The position numbers and the translations under genes are program-made. DNA of 64,000 nucleotides, taken from NCBI GenBank assembly GCA_022650485.1, contig JALCPP010000011.1, positions 18,211 to 82,210 of the forward strand, written 5' to 3'. The notes under the pieces were generated by a model, which was not told the DNA's origin, searched no databases, and worked only from the letters and a program-made list of their open reading frames with translations. Below are positions 34,643 through 43,032 of this stretch, piece by piece (the stretch's first letter is position 1; the number at the start of each line of letters is the position of its first letter). The DNA comes from Oscillospiraceae bacterium (lineage in GTDB: Bacteria; Bacillota; Clostridia; Oscillospirales; Acutalibacteraceae).

Positions 34643-35137
34643 GTGAAAACTGCAATTTGTCCTGGCAGCTTCGATCCCGTTACGCTTGGGCACATGGATA
34701 TTATTAATCGGGCCAGAAAAATTTTTGACCATACGATTGTTGCCGTTTTGGTGAATCCCGAAAAGCATACCGCTTTTACGGTGGAAGAGCGCATCAACAT
34801 GCTGAAACGCTGTACCAAAGATATGGCGGATGTGGAAGTCGTCGGGTTCGACGGGCTGATTGCGGATTACGCAAGGATTCGGGATGCCGCCGCGATTGTT
34901 AAGGGCCTGCGTGCCATGTCGGATTTTGAGTATGAGTTTCAAATGGCCCTTTTTAACAAAAAATTGAACCCCGAGTTGGAAACGATCTATTTGAATACGA
35001 CGGCGGAAAACATGTTTTTAAGTTCCAGCGGTATTAAGCAGGTTGCGTGTTTCGGCGGGGATATTTCAAATTTTGTTCCCGGATGTATTTTGCAGGATAT
35101 CGAACAACGTTTGTGTGCGGGAGGGAAACGAAAATGA
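34643..35137 (+). CDS. coaD: Phosphopantetheine adenylyltransferase
   Basis: Catalyses the penultimate step of coenzyme A synthesis: 4'-phosphopantetheine plus ATP to dephospho-CoA. The nucleotidyl-transferase motif T-x-G-H is at residues 14-17 (PVTLGHM) after CPGSFDP. Later motifs are KGLRAMSDFEYEFQMA and a LSSSGIKQVA version of the ISSS(L/T)VRE motif. The length of 164 aa is normal. GTG start at 34643, and its TGA overlaps the next gene's ATG by 4 nt. Confidence 0.97.
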   Translation: MKTAICPGSFDPVTLGHMDIINRARKIFDHTIVAVLVNPEKHTAFTVEERINMLKRCTKDMADVEVVGFDGLIADYARIRDAAAIVKGLRAMSDFEYEFQMALFNKKLNPELETIYLNTTAENMFLSSSGIKQVACFGGDISNFVPGCILQDIEQRLCAGGKRK

Positions 35138-35613
35138 GCGTGGACGACTTAATTGATGAACTCTATGATATGGTGGACAAGGCCTGGAGCTTGCCGCTGA
35201 GCCGCGGACGCGCAGTTTTGGACGGCGAAGAAGTGAAGCAGGTTCTGGATGACATCCGTGAAAACCTTCCAAGGGAGATTCATCAGGCCAAAGCAATTGT
35301 TGCCGACCGCACGAAAATTCTTGACGATGCGCGTCGGGAAGCGGAAACCGTTGTTCATGTGGCACAGGAGCGTGCAAAGGCGCTGATTGCGCAGGACGAA
35401 ATTGTCCGGCAGGCACAGCAGAAGGCCAATGAGGTGACCTCTCAGTCCCAGGCAAAAGTCAGGGAAATGAGAAAGGCCAGCAACGACTATATCGATGACC
35501 TGATGAAGCGAACCGACGACGGCTTAGCGCAGATTCTGGCGGAGCTTCGGCGGACCAGGCAAAATATACGAGCGTCTCAGCGAGCAGGGCAAAGCCAGGA
35601 CAAAATGGAATAG
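35134..35613 (+). CDS. Coiled-coil protein of unknown function, coupled to coaD
   Basis: A 159-aa soluble protein, almost wholly helical and charged (about residues 50-140), resembling the stalk of F-type ATPase subunit b or DivIVA-like coiled coils by composition only. Contains ETVVHVAQERAKALIAQDEI. ATG 35134 overlaps the coaD stop (ATGA). This gene type is seen after coaD in related Clostridia and is often annotated as ATPase-like; no function is known to me. A terminator follows. Confidence 0.75.
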   Translation: MSVDDLIDELYDMVDKAWSLPLSRGRAVLDGEEVKQVLDDIRENLPREIHQAKAIVADRTKILDDARREAETVVHVAQERAKALIAQDEIVRQAQQKANEVTSQSQAKVREMRKASNDYIDDLMKRTDDGLAQILAELRRTRQNIRASQRAGQSQDKME

Positions 35614-35636
35614 TATGAGAAAAAAGGAAAAAATTT

Positions 35637-35665
35637 ACGCCACAATATTTTGTGGCGTTTTTTTT
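35637..35665 (+). terminator. Terminator of the rsmD-coaD operon
   Basis: ACGCCACAA (35637-35645) pairs with TTGTGGCGT (35650-35658) around a 4-nt loop, followed by eight T residues. Confidence 0.93.
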
Positions 35666-35736
35666 ATGCCTTTCTTCCACGATACAAAATATTAGAAAAA
35701 AATCTATCTTTAGTTAGCATAAAGCAAAAAAATAAG

Positions 35737-35765
35737 TTGCATTTTAGTAACAGGTAGGATATAAT
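35737..35765 (+). promoter_or_regulatory. Promoter of the mraZ division/cell-wall cluster
   Basis: TTGCAT (35737-35742), a 17-bp spacer and TATAAT (35760-35765), directly upstream of the MraZ repeats. Confidence 0.8.
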
Positions 35766-35774
35766 CAAGACGAA

Positions 35775-35814
35775 GTGGTGAAAGGTGGGGGCAAGTAGCA
35801 GAATGTGGTTTACA
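35775..35814 (+). promoter_or_regulatory. MraZ operator: four 10-bp direct repeats
   Basis: GTGGTGAAAG, GTGGGGGCAA, GTAGCAGAAT and GTGGTTTACA follow each other with an exact 10-bp period; three begin with GTGG and one with GTAG. MraZ binds such GTGG/TGGG-type direct repeats in front of its own operon. The repeats begin 9 bp after the -10 box, so bound MraZ would block transcription. Confidence 0.8.
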
Positions 35815-35851
35815 ATTCTGTTTTTTGCCTGACTTGAGAAGAGGATCGTCT

Positions 35852-36271
35852 ATGTTGATCGGCGAGTACCAGCATGCGATAGACCCAAAAGGGCGTGTAA
35901 TTGTTCCCTCCAAATTCCGTGAGGATTTGGGGAACACTTTTTATGTAACAAAGGGCCTTGACGGCTGTTTGTTTGTCCTTTCACCAAAGGAGTGGAACCG
36001 TCTTCAGGAAAAAATCAGCGCTATGCCGATTTCAAAAGCAAGGGGCCTTCAGCGCTTTTTCTTTTCCGGGGCCGTGGAAGCACAGCCGGACCGCCAGGGG
36101 CGGATTCTTTTGCCTCAGGCGCTGCGGGATTATGCAAAGCTGGAAAAAGATGTGACGTTTATCGGTGCTTCCAGCCGGGCAGAAATTTGGTCGACCGACC
36201 GCTGGGTCAGCTTTAATTCCACTTTAACACAGGATAATATCGCCGAGGCGATGGATCTTTTGGAACTGTAA
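35852..36271 (+). CDS. mraZ: Transcriptional regulator MraZ
   Basis: A 139-aa DNA-binding protein with two AbrB-like SpoVT folds that controls the division and cell wall cluster. It begins MLIGEYQHAIDPKGRVIVP with KFREDLG; the second half repeats the pattern in EAQPDRQGRILLPQALRDYA. ATG 35852 (after AGAGGA) is used, not the earlier in-frame codon at 35825. The operator upstream indicates autoregulation. Confidence 0.98.
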   Translation: MLIGEYQHAIDPKGRVIVPSKFREDLGNTFYVTKGLDGCLFVLSPKEWNRLQEKISAMPISKARGLQRFFFSGAVEAQPDRQGRILLPQALRDYAKLEKDVTFIGASSRAEIWSTDRWVSFNSTLTQDNIAEAMDLLEL

Positions 36272-36283
36272 AGAGGCGCAACA

Positions 36284-37231
36284 ATGGAATTTTATCATAA
36301 ACCGGTACTGTTTGACGAAACAATTGAAAGTTTAGACATCCGGCCGGCCGGACATTATATTGACGGTACAGCGGGCGGCGGCGGGCATTCCCTTGCCATT
36401 GCGAAACGCTTGACGACCGGAAAGCTGCTTTCCATTGACCAGGACCCGGATGCGGTTCGTGCCGCGGGCGAACGTCTGAAGGATTTTCCCTGTGCGACCG
36501 TTTATCATTCCAATTTTTCATGTATGGATGAGGCTGCCAGAAAATTTGGGCTGGCGCCGGTGGACGGTGTTTTGCTCGATATTGGGGTATCTTCCTTTCA
36601 GCTTGATAATCCGGAACGGGGGTTTTCCTTTCATTCGGATGCCCCTTTGGATATGCGTATGAGCCGTGAAGGGGTATCTGCAAAGGATTTAGTCAATACC
36701 CTTTCCGAGCATGAGCTGGAAGTCATTCTGCGCAGATATGGAGAGGAAAACAATGCGCGGAGAATTGCTATAGGAATTGTGAAAGCAAGGGAAACAGCGC
36801 CGATTGAAACGACGTTGCAGCTTGCAGATATTGTAAAAGAGTCGGTCCCGGCTGCGGTTCGACGCAAACCCGGTCACCCGGCCCGCAAGACGTTTCAGGC
36901 TTTGCGGATTCGCGTTAACGGAGAGCTGGACAGGCTTTCGGAAGGACTGGACGCGGCATTTTCCATTTTGAAACCGGGCGGTCGTCTTGCCGTGATTACG
37001 TTTCATTCACTGGAAGACCGCATTGTAAAGAAAAGAATGGCAACCTGGTGCACCGGGTGTACCTGTCCTCCGGATTTCCCGGTGTGTGTCTGCGGGAAGA
37101 AACCGAAGGCAGAGCTGATTTATAAAAAGGGTTTGTCCCCGGCGGAACATGAACTGGAAGAAAACCCCAGAAGCCGCAGCGCGCGGCTGAGAGTTTGCAA
37201 AAAACTGGCAGAAACGGAAGGAGCTGATTGA
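36284..37231 (+). CDS. rsmH: 16S rRNA (cytosine-1402-N4)-methyltransferase RsmH
   Basis: SAM-dependent methyltransferase acting on C1402 in the ribosomal P site. It opens with EFYHKPVLFDETIESLDI; SAM-binding DGTAGGGGHS (about residues 27-36), LLDIGVSSFQLDNPERGFSF, and RKPGHPARKTFQALRIRVN follow. The length of 315 aa is normal. A zinc-like cysteine group CTGCTCPPDFPVCVC occurs near the C-terminus, as in many family members. ATG 36284. Confidence 0.98.
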   Translation: MEFYHKPVLFDETIESLDIRPAGHYIDGTAGGGGHSLAIAKRLTTGKLLSIDQDPDAVRAAGERLKDFPCATVYHSNFSCMDEAARKFGLAPVDGVLLDIGVSSFQLDNPERGFSFHSDAPLDMRMSREGVSAKDLVNTLSEHELEVILRRYGEENNARRIAIGIVKARETAPIETTLQLADIVKESVPAAVRRKPGHPARKTFQALRIRVNGELDRLSEGLDAAFSILKPGGRLAVITFHSLEDRIVKKRMATWCTGCTCPPDFPVCVCGKKPKAELIYKKGLSPAEHELEENPRSRSARLRVCKKLAETEGAD

Positions 37232-37233
37232 TT

Positions 37234-37728
37234 ATGGCAACCGGAAATGCAGCTTATGATTTTGGAATGTTTGAACCAAAACGCCGTGAAGAACGGGAAC
37301 CGGTGCGGGAAAATAATGTTATTGAACTTCCGCGGGAGCGGTTGGAAGAAAATCGCAGGCCAAAGCATCATCTTTTAAAAATGCTTCCCACCATCCTTTC
37401 ATTTTTAGTCATTGCGGGCATGTCCGGGGCATACATCTACGGTCAGGTTCAATTGTCAGAGCTGTCAGATTCCCTGGGAATCGTTGCAGATGAGCTTTCT
37501 GAGGACCAGAGTGTCTACACCCAGTTGAAAATGAATTTAGAGGCGCAGACCTCATTGGAAGCCGTGGAGAATTACGCAACGAATCGGCTGGGCATGGAAA
37601 AAGTAAGCCAGAAGCAGATAGAGAATGTGGCGCTTTCCAGCGGCGATAAAACGCAGGTGCTTCTGCCGGTAACGGATACTGGGTGGTTTTCGCGGCTGGT
37701 TCATTCCGTGAGCCGCTTCCTGTCATAA
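37234..37728 (+). CDS. ftsL: Cell division protein FtsL-like
   Basis: A 164-aa bitopic membrane protein in the position of ftsL. A cytoplasmic N-terminus of about 48 basic/acidic residues precedes one transmembrane helix (about 50-72). Then comes an extracellular coiled coil (about 73-110, leucine-zipper-like) and a segment ATNRLGMEKVSQKQIENV typical of FtsL/DivIC (a conserved G-M motif). Partner of FtsB/DivIC and FtsQ in the divisome. Assignment rests on position and architecture, since the family is poorly conserved. ATG 37234, 2 bp after rsmH. Confidence 0.85.
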   Translation: MATGNAAYDFGMFEPKRREEREPVRENNVIELPRERLEENRRPKHHLLKMLPTILSFLVIAGMSGAYIYGQVQLSELSDSLGIVADELSEDQSVYTQLKMNLEAQTSLEAVENYATNRLGMEKVSQKQIENVALSSGDKTQVLLPVTDTGWFSRLVHSVSRFLS

Positions 37729-37804
37729 AGATGTAAACTGTTCAATATAAGTATTAATAGCGCATTTGGGTGTCTGTGGGGGGTCTTCCGCCGTTTGATA
37801 AAAG

Positions 37805-37839
37805 GAGAGTTGAGAAACAGTTCTTGACTCTCATTTTTG
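37805..37839 (+). terminator. Possible attenuator hairpin between ftsL and the PBP gene
   Basis: GAGAGTTGAG and CTTGACTCTC flank an 8-nt loop and are followed by ATTTTT. One mismatch or G-U pair lowers the stem quality. If active it would partly separate mraZ-rsmH-ftsL from the downstream genes. Confidence 0.45.
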
Positions 37840-37880
37840 ATTCGGATCCTTTTTTATAAGGCAAAATGGAGGAGCGTGGC

Positions 37881-40091
37881 ATGTCAAAGGGAACAAACAT
37901 AAGAATGTGGCATCGCACAGTGTTTGTGCTGTTGATGATGATTGTGGCGGGATTCGGCGCCGTTGTGTTTAATTTGGTCCGTCTGCAGATTGTAGAGGGA
38001 GAAACACTGAAGATGCGCGCTGTTGACAATCAGGTAAAGGATACGGTTCTAACTGCCCAGCGCGGAACGATCTATGACCAGAATTTGAAAATTCTGGCAC
38101 AGAGCGCGACTGTTTGGCAAGTTGTTCTGGAGCCTGCCTATATTACAGACAAGAATCGAGATGTGATTGCCGCCGGCCTTTCTGAAATCCTCGGGTTGGA
38201 TAAAGAGACCATTTTGAAACACAGTAAAAAGAAAACTTATTATGATGTCATTAAGCGCAAAGTGGAATCGAGTGTCAAAGATCAGATTGTTGCGTTTAAG
38301 GATAAAAATGACATTACAAACGGGATTCGATTGATTGAGGATTACAAAAGGTATTATCCCTATGGCACATTGGCTTCCACGATTCTTGGATTTACGGGTA
38401 CGGACAGTCAGGGCCTTTCGGGGATAGAAGCGGAATATGACAGTGAACTGACCGGTGTGTCCGGCAAGCTGGTTACGGCGAAAAATGCGATTGGTACCGA
38501 TATGCAGTATGATTATGAGCAGGAAGTGCCTGCTCAGGACGGTCACAGTTTGGTTTTGACCATCGACGAGGTTGTTCAGCATATTCTGGAAAAAAATCTG
38601 GCGGAAGGCCTTGCAGACAACAACGTGCAGAACCGTGGCTGTGCCATCATTATGAATGTTAAAACGGGAGCCATCATCGCGATGGCGGTCAAGGGGGACT
38701 TTGATCCGAATGACCCGTTTACCATCGCCGACAAGACCCAGGCGGACGCCATCGCCAAAATGACAGATGGTGCAGAGAAGACGCAGGCAATCCAAAAGGC
38801 TCAGCAGGCGCAGTGGCGTAATAAATGCGTCAGCGATACCTATCAGCCCGGCTCTGTATTCAAAATGATTACAGGGGCATCTGCCATGGAAGAAAACCTG
38901 GTGTCTGAAAACACGCAGTTCAGCTGCCCAGGTTATTTAAAGGTAGGGGACAGAATTATCCATGACTGGAGACGAAGCGGATTCGGTTCCCTGACATTTG
39001 CACAGGGCATCTGCAAATCCAGTAACGTTGTGTTTATGAAGGTCGGGCAGCTGCTTGGCCCAGATCTTTTCTTTAAATATTTTGACGCGTTTGGTTTTAC
39101 GTCGAAAACGGGAATTGACCTGCCGGGCGAATCCCGCAGTCTTTACTATACGGCCAGCCAGCTAAAGCCGGTAGAACTGGCGACATCGGCATTCGGGCAG
39201 AGCTTTACCATTACTCCGATTCAAATGGTTACCGCCTGTGCCGCTGTCGCAAACGGAGGCTATCTGGTCCATCCACACGTGGTTGACCGGATTCTGGACA
39301 GTGTTGGAAATATTGTAAAGACCGCTGAAACGTCACCGAAACGCCAGGTGATTTCAGAGGATACCTCAAAAAGAATCAGCGCGATTCTGCAGCAGGATGC
39401 GACGAGCGGAACCGCAAGCAGCGGATATATTCCCGGATATCGAATTGCGGGGAAAACGGGGACCTCCGAAAAGCAGGAGATTAAGACCAGCAAGGAATAC
39501 ATTGCCTCTTACTGCGGATTTGCCCCTGCGGATGATCCGCGGATCGCCATGCTGGTTTTCTATGATGAACCTCATGGCAGCAGCTATTATGGAAGCCAGG
39601 TTGCAGGCCCGGTATTTTTAAAAACAATGTCTGAAGTTTTGCCCTATCTGGGTGTGGAGCCGGTCTATACAGAAGAGGAAATGGCCAAATTAGATGCTCA
39701 AACGCCAAGTGTAACCGGCATGACGGTGGCTCAGGCGAAAAATAAAATTTTCCAGAATGGACTGACGTCTCAATTTTACGGCAGTGGTGAAAAAGTTGTT
39801 TCTCAGGTTCCGGAACCCGGAAAGAGCATTCCAAAAGGCGGGCAGGTAGTACTGTTTACCGATGAGCAGAGTGCGAGTAAGACCGTTGCTGTGCCGGACC
39901 TTGTGGGCCTTACGCTGGCTCAGGCCAACGAACGTGCTTCTGCGGTGGGGATCAATCTCAGTATAACCGGTGCCGCATTATCCGGAACAGCAAATACAAT
40001 CTCTAAACTACAGGATGTTCCGGCGGGAACCAAGGTGTCGCCGGGCACAGTTGTGACGGTTTCGTTTATAGAAACCAGTCATGTGGAATAA
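37881..40091 (+). CDS. Class B penicillin-binding protein with PASTA domains (FtsI/SpoVD type)
   Basis: A 736-aa transpeptidase for septal or spore cortex peptidoglycan. One N-terminal TM helix (about residues 13-36) is followed by the PBP dimerisation domain (RGTIYDQN, about 50-220). The transpeptidase domain has SVFK (active Ser325, Lys328), the SSN triad (380-382) and KTG (525-527). Two PASTA domains follow at the C-terminus (about 605-735), each with a VTGMTVAQAKN- or VPDLVGLTLAQAN-like start. Two PASTA repeats fit vegetative PBP2B as well as SpoVD, so the symbol is left open. ATG 37881 after GGAGGAG. Confidence 0.95.
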   Translation: MSKGTNIRMWHRTVFVLLMMIVAGFGAVVFNLVRLQIVEGETLKMRAVDNQVKDTVLTAQRGTIYDQNLKILAQSATVWQVVLEPAYITDKNRDVIAAGLSEILGLDKETILKHSKKKTYYDVIKRKVESSVKDQIVAFKDKNDITNGIRLIEDYKRYYPYGTLASTILGFTGTDSQGLSGIEAEYDSELTGVSGKLVTAKNAIGTDMQYDYEQEVPAQDGHSLVLTIDEVVQHILEKNLAEGLADNNVQNRGCAIIMNVKTGAIIAMAVKGDFDPNDPFTIADKTQADAIAKMTDGAEKTQAIQKAQQAQWRNKCVSDTYQPGSVFKMITGASAMEENLVSENTQFSCPGYLKVGDRIIHDWRRSGFGSLTFAQGICKSSNVVFMKVGQLLGPDLFFKYFDAFGFTSKTGIDLPGESRSLYYTASQLKPVELATSAFGQSFTITPIQMVTACAAVANGGYLVHPHVVDRILDSVGNIVKTAETSPKRQVISEDTSKRISAILQQDATSGTASSGYIPGYRIAGKTGTSEKQEIKTSKEYIASYCGFAPADDPRIAMLVFYDEPHGSSYYGSQVAGPVFLKTMSEVLPYLGVEPVYTEEEMAKLDAQTPSVTGMTVAQAKNKIFQNGLTSQFYGSGEKVVSQVPEPGKSIPKGGQVVLFTDEQSASKTVAVPDLVGLTLAQANERASAVGINLSITGAALSGTANTISKLQDVPAGTKVSPGTVVTVSFIETSHVE

Positions 40092-40115
40092 TAGAAGTGT
40101 GGGGGGAGAGATTCC

Positions 40116-40673
40116 ATGAAATTCACAGCAGGATGCAGCACATCTGTAAAAATGGTCGCGGTAGCTGAAAAAAGCGGTGGTTCCGCATCAGTTCTAAATC
40201 GGATATTTGAACTTTGCGGGCGGGATCATTGCTGCGTAGAAAAATATGGGCAGCCGGTGCCGCCTCACGCTGCAAAATCGGTGCTGCTCCTCTGCGGAGA
40301 TACAGGGGAAATTGATTGGGAAGGCTGGGATGTCTGCGTTGCCGAACATGAGCTTTCGTTTCGGGCTGCAGGTACTGCCAAGCTGATTACCTATTCTTTG
40401 GCGCGCGACGATGCGGATTTCACAGCGCGAAATGTCAGAACAATTCCGGGCAGGGGCATCGCGTTTGAAATTGTCGGCTTTGGGGTGATTGGCCGGGTGC
40501 GTTTGAACAGTGGCAGCCTTTCCGATGTTGAAGAAGTTCTGGCGGCTGCCTGTGCGGCTGTGGGTGTTGGAATTCCTTTTGCTGAAGTTTTAAAGGCTTT
40601 AAACCAATTGAATTCTTTCCAATCCTCCGCGGATCATACGATGTATAAACCAAAAGGACAGTTTACAGAATAA
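40116..40673 (+). CDS. Mur-ligase-like short protein lacking the ATP site
   Basis: A 185-aa soluble protein lying between the PBP and mraY, where murE and murF normally are. Its second half resembles the end of a Mur ligase central domain: KLITYSLARDDADFTARNVR, then GIAFEIVGFG and VEEVLAAACAAVGVGIPF, equivalent to the (GL..ADV.A.NI), (G..F.L) and (N.LAA.A.A..LGI) parts of MurE/MurC. The P-loop (GTNGKT), the carbamylated lysine region and the C-terminal glutamate-ligase domain are missing. It cannot be an active ligase. It may be a decayed remnant or a reused domain with structural or regulatory function. Start ATG 40116 with GGGGGGAG-type site, indicating expression. Confidence 0.6.
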   Translation: MKFTAGCSTSVKMVAVAEKSGGSASVLNRIFELCGRDHCCVEKYGQPVPPHAAKSVLLLCGDTGEIDWEGWDVCVAEHELSFRAAGTAKLITYSLARDDADFTARNVRTIPGRGIAFEIVGFGVIGRVRLNSGSLSDVEEVLAAACAAVGVGIPFAEVLKALNQLNSFQSSADHTMYKPKGQFTE

Positions 40674-40687
40674 GGGTGGATCTATTA

Positions 40688-41695
40688 ATGAATTCTTTAT
40701 GGACTTTTGCGGCGGCGACGGCTGCGTTTGGAATAACGGCGCTGCTTGGGAAATGGATGGTGCCGTTTCTGCACCGCTTAAATTTTGGCCAGACCATCCG
40801 TGACGTCGGGCCTTCCTGGCACAGGAAGAAAAACGGAACACCGACGATGGGTGGATTCCTGTTTATTGTGGGAATCCTTGTGGCTTCGGCGGTTTGTCTT
40901 GTGATGTATTACAGCGGCGAGGGGCTGAAAGAGACGAACCTTGCCATGCGGACCAGAATTGTCGGTGGTCTGCTGATGGCCTGCGGATTTGGCCTGATCG
41001 GCTTTTTTGACGATTATATCAAGGTAGTCAAGAAAAGAAATCTGGGGCTTACCGTTTTACAAAAATTGGTCCTTCAGCTTTTTGTGGCCGGAGCTTACTT
41101 GTACACACTGTACCGGTTTGGTGCGGGTTCCGTCATGCTGGTCCCATTTGCCGGTGGTGTGGATTTTGGCATTTGGTACTGGATTTTGTCTTGGCTGGGT
41201 ATTGTCGGCGTGGTCAATGCCGTCAACTTTACAGACGGAATCGATGGTCTGAATGCATCCGTTACGTTTTTCGCTTCGGCATCTTTTATGGTGATTGCCG
41301 GAGTTTTAAGGGCAATTCCGGTCGGAATTGTATCCGCTGCCGCTGCGGGCGGCTGCCTGGGCTTTTTGGTGTGGAATTTCAACCCCGCAAAGGTTTTTAT
41401 GGGGGATACGGGCTCGCTGTTTCTCGGCGGGCTGGTGTGTGCTCTCGGTTTTGATGTGAATACACCGATCTTGATTCTTTTGGTTGGCATCGTTTATCTC
41501 TGTGAAATTTTATCGGTTGTGCTGCAGGTTGTTTATTTTAAGGCAACCCATGGCAAGCGCCTGTTTAAAATGAGCCCTATTCACCACCATTTTGAACTGT
41601 GCGGTTGGAGCGAAGTGAAGATCTGTTTGGTCTTCAGTGCAGTTACGGCGTTTTTTGGGGCAGTTTCGGTATTACTGGTATTTTTCGGTTGCTGA
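40688..41695 (+). CDS. mraY: Phospho-N-acetylmuramoyl-pentapeptide transferase MraY
   Basis: Integral membrane enzyme making lipid I from UDP-MurNAc-pentapeptide and undecaprenyl phosphate. About ten helices are present. Conserved are IRDVGPSWHRKKNGTPTMGG, LIGFFDDYIKV (catalytic Asp pair), NFTDGIDGLNASV, NFNPAKVFMGDTGSL and the histidine motif PIHHHFELCGWSE. ATG 40688 is used since AGGGTGG lies upstream; GTG 40676 would be just at that site. 335 aa. Confidence 0.98.
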   Translation: MNSLWTFAAATAAFGITALLGKWMVPFLHRLNFGQTIRDVGPSWHRKKNGTPTMGGFLFIVGILVASAVCLVMYYSGEGLKETNLAMRTRIVGGLLMACGFGLIGFFDDYIKVVKKRNLGLTVLQKLVLQLFVAGAYLYTLYRFGAGSVMLVPFAGGVDFGIWYWILSWLGIVGVVNAVNFTDGIDGLNASVTFFASASFMVIAGVLRAIPVGIVSAAAAGGCLGFLVWNFNPAKVFMGDTGSLFLGGLVCALGFDVNTPILILLVGIVYLCEILSVVLQVVYFKATHGKRLFKMSPIHHHFELCGWSEVKICLVFSAVTAFFGAVSVLLVFFGC

Positions 41696-41772
41696 TCATT
41701 CTGCAGAAACCGACTCATTCTGCGGTGAAATTATGATTTAATCATACCTGATTCGGAAAGGAGGGCATATTC

Positions 41773-43014
41773 ATGACGCGACATCAGGGAACGGTTACCC
41801 CTATGCCGAGGAACATGTCGAAGCGCCCGACGGGGGAAATTCATGCGGCCGCCGCTTATGGAAAAAAAGTGCGCAAAAAATTCCGTATTTTCTCGGTGCG
41901 GTCCGGTATGGATCTGCCCTTTTTGTTTCTCGTGATGGTATTGTTAATCATTGGGCTGATTATGATGTTTTCCGCTAGCTATGCGAACGCATTTTATCGC
42001 CACAATGGAAACAGCTATTTCTTTATCAGCAAACAGGCAATTTTCGCCGTGCTGGGGCTGGTCGTTATGTTCGCTGTTTCTTATTTTGACTATCATCATT
42101 TTCATGAATTTGCAATTCCGATTTTGCTGGTTTCCTATGCGCTGCTGGTGCTGGTTCGATTTATGCCGGCGGTAAACGGTGTGCACCGCTGGATTGACCT
42201 TGGTCCGTTCGGGCAGTTTCAGCCCTCTGAAATCGCAAAGTTTTCCATCGTGCTGATTTTTGCCCACTTGATTTCGTTGAATTTTAACCGAATGGGGACC
42301 TTCCTTTACGGAGTGCTTCCCTATGCGTTGATTTTAGGGATGACGGCGGCGCTGCTGATGTGGGAGCCCCATGTTTCCGCCACGGTGATTATTGCTCTCA
42401 TCGGCGCGGTCATGCTGTTTATCGGCGGAGTGAAACTGCGCTGGTTTGTGGGTGCGTTCAGCATCTTCGGGGCCGGGGTGGCATACCTTGTTCTGTTTGC
42501 GAAGGAATATGCCTATGCGAGTGACCGCATCACTGCCTGGCTGGACCCGTTTTCCAATGCGACGCCCGAACTGATCGCGGACACATGGCAGACACGTCAG
42601 TCCCTGTATGCGATTGGCTCCGGCGGTCTGCTGGGTTTGGGACTGGGGCAGTCGCGCCAGAAATTCTTGTATCTTCCCGAGCCGCAGAATGATTTCATCT
42701 TTGCCATTGTCTGCGAGGAACTGGGGTTTATCGGCGCGCTGATTATCATTATTCTGTTTGCTATGCTGATCTGGCGCGGGATTACCATTTCTCTGCGTTC
42801 AAGGGATAAGTTCGGCAGGCTGCTTGGAATCGGTCTGATTGTACAGGTTGGTCTTCAGGTGATTCTGAATGTCGCCGTTGTAACCAACACCATTCCCAAT
42901 ACAGGAATCAGTTTGCCCTTCTTCAGTTACGGGGGTACGTCGCTTGTGATTCTGCTGGCGGAAATGGGGATCGTTTTGTCTATTTCACGAACGTCGGCAA
43001 TTGAAAAAATTTAA
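41773..43014 (+). CDS. ftsW: Septum peptidoglycan polymerase FtsW (SEDS family; FtsW/SpoVE)
   Basis: A 413-aa SEDS glycosyltransferase that polymerises lipid II with the cognate class B PBP. About 50 basic cytoplasmic residues precede ten hydrophobic helices. Key motifs are MMFSASYA in TM1, NGVHRWIDLGPFGQFQPSE in the large loop region, and PEPQNDFIFAIVCEELGFIG plus TNTIPNTGISLPFFSYGGTS near the end. ATG 41773 after GGAGGG. murD, often between mraY and ftsW, is missing. In spore formers SpoVE is a close relative, so the exact role is open. Confidence 0.95.
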   Translation: MTRHQGTVTPMPRNMSKRPTGEIHAAAAYGKKVRKKFRIFSVRSGMDLPFLFLVMVLLIIGLIMMFSASYANAFYRHNGNSYFFISKQAIFAVLGLVVMFAVSYFDYHHFHEFAIPILLVSYALLVLVRFMPAVNGVHRWIDLGPFGQFQPSEIAKFSIVLIFAHLISLNFNRMGTFLYGVLPYALILGMTAALLMWEPHVSATVIIALIGAVMLFIGGVKLRWFVGAFSIFGAGVAYLVLFAKEYAYASDRITAWLDPFSNATPELIADTWQTRQSLYAIGSGGLLGLGLGQSRQKFLYLPEPQNDFIFAIVCEELGFIGALIIIILFAMLIWRGITISLRSRDKFGRLLGIGLIVQVGLQVILNVAVVTNTIPNTGISLPFFSYGGTSLVILLAEMGIVLSISRTSAIEKI

Positions 43015-43032
43015 AAGATCAGAGGGTTTGCC

